Source: a bacterium UBA6154
GTDB taxonomy: Bacteria; Actinomycetota; Actinomycetes; S36-B12
Length of the DNA stretch: 13,153 bases
Direction: 5' to 3'
Assembly: GCA_002422375.1 (NCBI GenBank)
Contig: DIUQ01000050.1
Span: 1 to 13,153 of the forward strand
Under the pieces are notes generated by a model that did no database searches, was not told where the DNA came from, and was given only the letters and a program-made list of their open reading frames with translations. The position numbers and the translations under genes were made by a program. Positions 8,988 through 13,153 of the stretch are shown in pieces (positions within the stretch are counted from its first letter, which is position 1; each line of letters begins with the position of its first letter).

Positions 8988-9856
8988 TATTCCCGACCCA
9001 GGTCTCGGTGATATACAACCGCATCTACACCGGAATCTCGCAAACTCGTTGCTAAAGCTTCCGTCATGGCGACACTTCGATGCTTGCCTCCAGTGCACCC
9101 TATAGCCACAGTGACCAATCGCTTACCTTCTCTGAGGTAGCCCTCTCTCGAAATTGTTAACAACTCCTGAAAACTCGACAGGAATTCACGTGCCCCTGGG
9201 CGCTCTAGGACACTGTCTGAGACCGCTGCATCTTGTCCAGTCAGCGGACGCAATTGCTCATCCCAATATGGATTTGGCAGGAAGCGGACGTCGGCAACCA
9301 TGTCAGCATCTACCGGGATTCCGTATTTAAAGCCAAATGACAACACCGTGACGTGCATATCAGCTTCAGTGTCTAACCCAAATAATGACTCGATGCGTCG
9401 CCTTAAGTCATGTACATTCAACGCACTTGTATCAATGACCAAGTCTGCTGCCCCGCGAATATCTTGCAGTAACTCTCGTTCACGGGAAAGACCGTCAATA
9501 ATACGCTGCTCCTGCTGCAGAGGATGCGGCCTCCGCGAAGACTCAAACCGCCGGACTAGTGATTCATCAGAAGCTTCTAGAAAGATGATATTTATTTGAG
9601 TCTTGTCCGTTGCCACCTCGGTCAAGGCTCCGCTAAGTTGCGAGAAGAAAGACCCGCTTCTGGTGTCAACAACAACGGCCATTCGCTTGACGTCTGCACT
9701 CTTACGAGCGAGCTCAATCGCATCTGCCATAAGCTTCGGTGGCAGGTTGTCAATGACAAACCACCCAAGATCCTCCAGCGCCCGTGCAGCTGTAGTACGC
9801 CCCGCACCACTCATTCCGGTGAGGACTGTTAACTCAAATTTTGGGTCAGCTGGCAC
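8987..9856 (-). CDS. rapZ: RapZ-family nucleotide-binding adaptor protein
   Basis: RapZ (formerly YvcJ/YhbJ) is a P-loop protein. In E. coli it senses glucosamine-6-phosphate and directs small-RNA decay; its actinobacterial role is not settled. I place the start at GTG 9856 (289 residues), because a strong AGGAGGTA (9859-9866) lies just upstream. A longer frame from TTG 9880 would add eight residues but has no comparable site. The N-terminal P-loop is GMSGAGRTT (14-22), with Arg where the Walker lysine normally is, as also recalled for mycobacterial RapZ. Also visible are DLGWFVIDNLPP, VVVDTRS, ASDESLVRRFESSRRPHPL, FGFKYGIPVDADMVADVRF and the C-terminal GCTGGKHRSVA. It lies between uvrC (40 bases away) and yvcK (one-base overlap), the conserved rapZ-yvcK-whiA order. 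Confidence 0.94.
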   Translation of the reverse strand: MPADPKFELTVLTGMSGAGRTTAARALEDLGWFVIDNLPPKLMADAIELARKSADVKRMAVVVDTRSGSFFSQLSGALTEVATDKTQINIIFLEASDESLVRRFESSRRPHPLQQEQRIIDGLSRERELLQDIRGAADLVIDTSALNVHDLRRRIESLFGLDTEADMHVTVLSFGFKYGIPVDADMVADVRFLPNPYWDEQLRPLTGQDAAVSDSVLERPGAREFLSSFQELLTISREGYLREGKRLVTVAIGCTGGKHRSVAMTEALATSLRDSGVDAVVYHRDLGRE

Positions 9857-9858
9857 GG

Positions 9859-9866
9859 TACCTCCT
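9859..9866 (-). promoter_or_regulatory. Strong ribosome binding site deciding the rapZ start
   Basis: AGGAGGTA on the - strand is one of the best Shine-Dalgarno matches in the window and lies two bases before GTG 9856 (four after the AGGAGG core). It sits inside the reading frame that would start at TTG 9880, so it argues for the shorter protein. Confidence 0.75.
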
Positions 9867-9896
9867 AACAGGTTTGACAAAACGCTATCCGATTGG

Positions 9897-11762
9897 TCAA
9901 GAACCCTCCGTTTCGACCTGTTCAGGGTTTAACGACGCATGGATTGACTCCGCCAACTGATTCCCAATTCCCGGCACAGCGCGAAGCTCTTCAACGCTGG
10001 CATCCCGGACGGCGCTAACAGATCCAAAATGATGAATCAGCGCTTTTCTCCGTTCCTGACCCAGTCCGACTATTGCATCAAGCCCACTAACCAGAGAACG
10101 CTTCCCGCGTCGTTTACGGTGAAATCCAATAGCGACCCGGTGGGCTTCATCTCGAACCCGCTGCAGGAGATGCAGTGCCGGACTGTTCCGCGGCAAAATT
10201 AATGGTTGGTTGCTATCAGGCAACCAGACTTCCTCTAAGCGCTTAGCCAATCCCACGACGGGAATCGACAGACCCACGTCTCGCAAGACCGTGGCGGCAG
10301 CGGATGCTTGACCTCGCGCACCATCAATGACCAACAGGCTGGGCGGATAGGAAAACCTACCTTCGGCGTGTGGGGTCTGGATATCGGCGAACCTGCGCCT
10401 AACCACTTCTGCAATGGACGAGAGATCATCGTTTTTGTCACCTTTGATGATAAACGTTCGATAGTCCTTTTTCTTGGGCAGTCCATCCTCGAAAACCACG
10501 AGGGAAGCAACTGTGTCCGATCCTTGTAGGGTTGAAATGTCAATGCATTCAATGCGCAGTGGCGGCTCGGTGAGGTCCAAAGCATTCTGTAATGCATTGA
10601 GAGATTGAGTTCGGACTGTTATGTCAGAACTACGCTCAATTACATGGCGTTCAAGTGAGCGCTCGGCATTTTCAACGGCGGTAGCCAAAATGGTTCGTTT
10701 ATCACCACGCTGCGGCACGCGAAGATCAAGTCGAGATCCGCGTTCAGATTCAAGCCAGGTGGTGAGAACCTCGGGATCATCGGGCATCTCAGTGACAAGA
10801 ATTTCCCGAGGGATCCCGCTTTGAGTGACATCCGAATAGATTCGCGTCAGTATTCTCTGGACGTACCCACCGGTACTGAGATCCTCGCTGCGCTCTACAA
10901 CCATAAACCTCTGACCGGTAATACGCCCTGAACGGACATGGAAAATTTGTACCCCAATGTCGAGTTCGCCAAAGACGACAGCAATGACGTCCGCATCCGT
11001 GCTGTCGTCAAACACAACAGCATTCTGTTCAAGGACTCGTTCGAGCGCTAAAACACGATCCCGCCATTTCGCCGCAGATTCGTAGTCCTGAAGCTGCGCG
11101 GCCTCAACCATCTTTGCGCGAGTTTGTTTCAGAAAATTCGTGGACTGACCAGATAAGAACTTGATGAGGTCGTTCACAAGACTTCGGTAGTCAGATTCAC
11201 TTATGTGACCAACACACGGCGCACTACATTTGTCGATATAGCCGAGCAGGCAGGCTCGATTGCTGCGTTCCGCTTGCCTAAATACCCCCTCTCGACAGGA
11301 GCGAACCGGAAATACCCGAATGAGTTCATCTAATGTGGCGCGTACGGCCCAGGCGTGGGCGTAGGGACCGAAATACTTAGTTCCTTTGCGCTTTGCTTCG
11401 CGCACAACGGAAACTCGAGGGAAGGTGTCCGAGACGGAAATAGCTAAATATGGGTACGACTTGTCATCACGAAAGCGAACATTAAAACGGGGTGAGAACT
11501 CTTTGATCCACGAGTATTCCAAGACAAGCGCTTCGACTTCAGTGTCAACGGTCACCCAATCAACGGAGCTTGCAGTGGTGACCATCTGTTGAGTTCGGGC
11601 GTGCAGCCCGGAAAAATCCTGGAAGTAGCTATTGAGGCGTGCTCGTAGATTCTTTGCCTTTCCAACGTAAACAATGCGGCCATGGGGATCCTTGAAGCGA
11701 TATACCCCGGGATCCGTTGGAATGGAGCCAGACGGTGGTCGATACTCACTGGGATCAGACAT
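9897..11762 (-). CDS. uvrC: Excinuclease ABC subunit C
   Basis: UvrC makes both incisions around a damaged base in nucleotide excision repair, acting with UvrA and UvrB. The 621-residue protein is complete. The N-terminal GIY-YIG nuclease has GVYRF at 19-23 and VYVGKAKNLR at 31-40. A cysteine set, C156, C171, C179 and C183, matches the iron-sulfur cluster cysteines described in E. coli UvrC (the same C-x7-C-x3-C ending). The UvrB-binding UVR helix is around 216-238. The RNase H-like nuclease has Asp408 (ECIDIST), Asp480 (VIDGARGQ) and His541 (RDEAHR). Helix-hairpin-helix motifs are around 565-612. The ATG has no obvious ribosome binding site and lies in a potential hairpin, with the Rieske gene ending 26 bases upstream. 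Confidence 0.97.
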   Translation of the reverse strand: MSDPSEYRPPSGSIPTDPGVYRFKDPHGRIVYVGKAKNLRARLNSYFQDFSGLHARTQQMVTTASSVDWVTVDTEVEALVLEYSWIKEFSPRFNVRFRDDKSYPYLAISVSDTFPRVSVVREAKRKGTKYFGPYAHAWAVRATLDELIRVFPVRSCREGVFRQAERSNRACLLGYIDKCSAPCVGHISESDYRSLVNDLIKFLSGQSTNFLKQTRAKMVEAAQLQDYESAAKWRDRVLALERVLEQNAVVFDDSTDADVIAVVFGELDIGVQIFHVRSGRITGQRFMVVERSEDLSTGGYVQRILTRIYSDVTQSGIPREILVTEMPDDPEVLTTWLESERGSRLDLRVPQRGDKRTILATAVENAERSLERHVIERSSDITVRTQSLNALQNALDLTEPPLRIECIDISTLQGSDTVASLVVFEDGLPKKKDYRTFIIKGDKNDDLSSIAEVVRRRFADIQTPHAEGRFSYPPSLLVIDGARGQASAAATVLRDVGLSIPVVGLAKRLEEVWLPDSNQPLILPRNSPALHLLQRVRDEAHRVAIGFHRKRRGKRSLVSGLDAIVGLGQERRKALIHHFGSVSAVRDASVEELRAVPGIGNQLAESIHASLNPEQVETEGS

Positions 11763-11785
11763 GTGGGAACAACATCAGACCACAT
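11761..11785 (-). promoter_or_regulatory. Inverted repeat covering the uvrC start (tentative)
   Basis: On the - strand ATGTGG and CCACAT form perfect 6-bp arms around a 13-base loop, extendable by U-G and G-U pairs. The right arm includes the first two bases of the uvrC ATG, and there is no Shine-Dalgarno sequence in front of it. In the mRNA this could partly hide the start and tie uvrC translation to ribosomes finishing the Rieske gene. The arms are short and chance is a fair explanation. Confidence 0.3.
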
Positions 11786-11788
11786 ACA

Positions 11789-12208
11789 TTAGCCAAATGT
11801 GACGGTCTCACCGGACACCTCGTAAGCAACACCGTTGAGGCCAGATGGAGATGGACCAGAAATAACGCTCCCGTCCACCGCCGAAAACTTAGAGCCGTGG
11901 CATGGACAAATAATCTTGTTTGCTACAACATCCGACACCAGACACCCGGCGTGGGGGCAAATCGCGGTAAATGCCTTTATGTCACCAGATTCCGGTTGGG
12001 TGATTACGACCGGTGGTTCTTGTGCAATGTAACCGCCACCCACCGGGACATCAGTCACGGATACAGAAGCCGTCGCTGCCGCCTCCACCGCACCTGATTC
12101 AATGTCTTCTGCCGCAGCGCAGCCAGCAACCACGGTTGCACCCACCGCCACTCCACCAACAACTGCTCCAGCTTTCAGCACCTGACGGCGTTCCATATTC
12201 CGATTCAT
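11789..12208 (-). CDS. Tat-exported Rieske [2Fe-2S] lipoprotein
   Basis: A small electron-transfer protein carrying a Rieske cluster. The start is ATG 12208 (139 residues), preceded by GGAAGGGAG. A TTG five codons earlier directly abuts the uvrA stop and overlaps this site, so it is unlikely. The N-terminus has the twin-arginine signal ERRQVLK (6-12), a hydrophobic stretch, and a lipobox VAGC with Cys30. Export of the folded protein and lipid anchoring outside the membrane are therefore predicted. A low-complexity Ala/Ser linker (about 31-52) follows. The Rieske boxes are CPHAGC (84-89) and CPCHGS (101-106). The expected ligands are Cys84, His86, Cys101 and His104, with Cys89 and Cys103 forming the disulfide. 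No cytochrome b or dehydrogenase partner is nearby, and its redox partner is unknown. Confidence 0.92.
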   Translation of the reverse strand: MNRNMERRQVLKAGAVVGGVAVGATVVAGCAAAEDIESGAVEAAATASVSVTDVPVGGGYIAQEPPVVITQPESGDIKAFTAICPHAGCLVSDVVANKIICPCHGSKFSAVDGSVISGPSPSGLNGVAYEVSGETVTFG

Positions 12209-12223
12209 ACTGCTCCCTTCCAA

Positions 12224-13153
12224 TTAATGATCTAACTCTAATTGTTTCAAGAATCGACCGGTGTGACTCACGGGAGAAGCGGCGATTTCCACCGGTGTGC
12301 CAGAGGCGACTACCTGCCCCCCGCCAGAACCGCCTTCTGGCCCCAGATCAATGATCCAGTCGGCCGACTTAATGACATCAAGATTGTGTTCAATGACCAA
12401 CACGGTATTTCCCTTGTCGACCAGGCTCTGCAATACGAGAAGCAGTTTCCGAATGTCCTCGAAATGAAGTCCCGTTGTGGGCTCATCGAGTACATAAATG
12501 GTTCGCCCTGTTGATCTTTTTTGCAGTTCCGCGGACAGCTTGACTCGTTGTGCTTCTCCGCCCGACAGCGTTGGGGCCGACTGACCCATGCGGACGTAAC
12601 CTAGTCCTACTTCCACCAAAGTGTTGAGATGACGAGCAATCGGAGGAATTGCCGCGAAAAACACACTTGCTTCCTCAATGGGCATGTCAAGTACTTCAGC
12701 AATTGTTTTTCCCTTGTAGTGGACTTCAAGGGTTTCCCGGTTATATCGAGAACCATGACAGACCTCACACGGTACATAAACATCAGGAAGGAAGTTCATT
12801 TCAATTTTCAATGTTCCGTCGCCACTGCACGACTCACACCGTCCGCCTTTTACGTTGAAACTAAAACGACCCGGCTGATACCCACGGATCTTCGCTTCTG
12901 GGGTTTCAGCAAATAGCTTCCTAATGTGATCGAATACCCCGGTGTAAGTAGCGGGGTTGCTTCGAGGCGTGCGACCAATGGGACTTTGATCAACGTGCAC
13001 AACTTTGTCCACCAGTTCAAGGCCACTGACCTTCGTATGCTTTCCGGGAACGACAGATGCTCCATTAAGTTCCCTCGACAGAACTGCCAGTAGGACATCG
13101 TTAACCAACGTGGACTTACCCGATCCGCTGACACCAGACACCACAACAAAATT
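12224..13153 (-). CDS. uvrA: Excinuclease ABC subunit A, C-terminal part (partial, runs off the window)
   Basis: UvrA is the damage-sensing ATPase of nucleotide excision repair, with two ABC-type nucleotide-binding domains. The last 309 residues are present and the frame stays open to the right edge. They cover the second ATPase: Walker [10 protein letters not shown] at 7-15, then the C-terminal zinc finger with CESC (106-109) and CEVC (129-132). The ABC signature LSGGEAQR is at 196-203, Walker [11 protein letters not shown] is around 220-229, and the switch histidine is in VIEHNLDV. Glu224 after the Walker B Asp is intact. The TAA at 12224-12226 is followed after 15 bases by the Rieske ATG. 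An internal GTG at 13142-13144 is not the start; the gene continues beyond it. Confidence 0.97.
   Translation of the reverse strand, partial: NFVVVSGVSGSGKSTLVNDVLLAVLSRELNGASVVPGKHTKVSGLELVDKVVHVDQSPIGRTPRSNPATYTGVFDHIRKLFAETPEAKIRGYQPGRFSFNVKGGRCESCSGDGTLKIEMNFLPDVYVPCEVCHGSRYNRETLEVHYKGKTIAEVLDMPIEEASVFFAAIPPIARHLNTLVEVGLGYVRMGQSAPTLSGGEAQRVKLSAELQKRSTGRTIYVLDEPTTGLHFEDIRKLLLVLQSLVDKGNTVLVIEHNLDVIKSADWIIDLGPEGGSGGGQVVASGTPVEIAASPVSHTGRFLKQLELDH

Noticed and set aside
8988..9098. An upstream extension of yvcK to an ATG-type start at 9098
   Set aside because: It overlaps the 3' end of rapZ by 110 bases and its residues do not resemble the YvcK N-terminus, which begins at [13 protein letters not shown]. 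The GTG at 8987 fits the family length.
11934..11946. GACACCAGACACC, matching two copies of the GACAC motif of WhiA, also present at 13130-13142 in uvrA
   Set aside because: Both copies are inside coding sequence and in different frames. A shared 13-mer pair is about what chance predicts in 13 kb, so there is no support for WhiA sites.

Overview
The window is a chromosomal segment from an actinobacterium. RbpA, WhiA and OpcA are actinobacterial hallmark proteins. The order tal-zwf-opcA-pgl next to secG-tpiA-pgk-gap-whiA-yvcK-rapZ-uvrC-uvrA is, from memory, the arrangement of Streptomyces and relatives. Base composition looks moderate (roughly half G+C by eye), clearly lower than Streptomyces or Mycobacterium. 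Spacers are tiny and start/stop overlaps are frequent. That suggests a streamlined, perhaps aquatic, actinobacterium, but genus and family cannot be fixed from the sequence.

Layout: bases 1-3204 on the + strand hold the oxidative pentose phosphate operon: the last residues of a probable transaldolase, zwf, opcA and pgl. From 3201 to the right edge everything is on the - strand. Read in transcription order, it is uvrA (partial), a Tat-exported Rieske lipoprotein, uvrC, rapZ, yvcK, whiA, a 146-base regulatory spacer, then gap, pgk, tpiA, secG and rbpA. The two blocks converge and their last genes overlap by four bases (CTAA at 3201-3204), so no intergenic terminator is possible there. A 9-bp hairpin lies inside the end of pgl instead.

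Functionally, zwf/opcA/pgl convert glucose-6-phosphate to 6-phosphogluconate and NADPH. gap/pgk/tpiA form the triose part of glycolysis. secG and rbpA, for protein export and RNA polymerase, are downstream in the same run. rapZ/yvcK/whiA is the widely conserved trio linked to cell-envelope precursor control and cell division. uvrA and uvrC are nucleotide excision repair genes. The main regulatory signal is the spacer upstream of gap. It has a perfect 14-bp palindrome that fits the catabolite-responsive-element consensus of LacI-family regulators, and a GTTACC direct repeat with an 11-bp period.

The genes are conserved housekeeping genes, and I see no mobile element, CRISPR array, tRNA, rRNA or clearly new multi-gene system. 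The observations worth following are regulatory or structural: the gap operator, the embedded hairpin at the convergent junction, the tandem-repeat tail of WhiA, and the orphan Rieske lipoprotein between the excision-repair genes. There is no gene-free stretch above 300 bases; the largest is the 146-base gap-whiA spacer.
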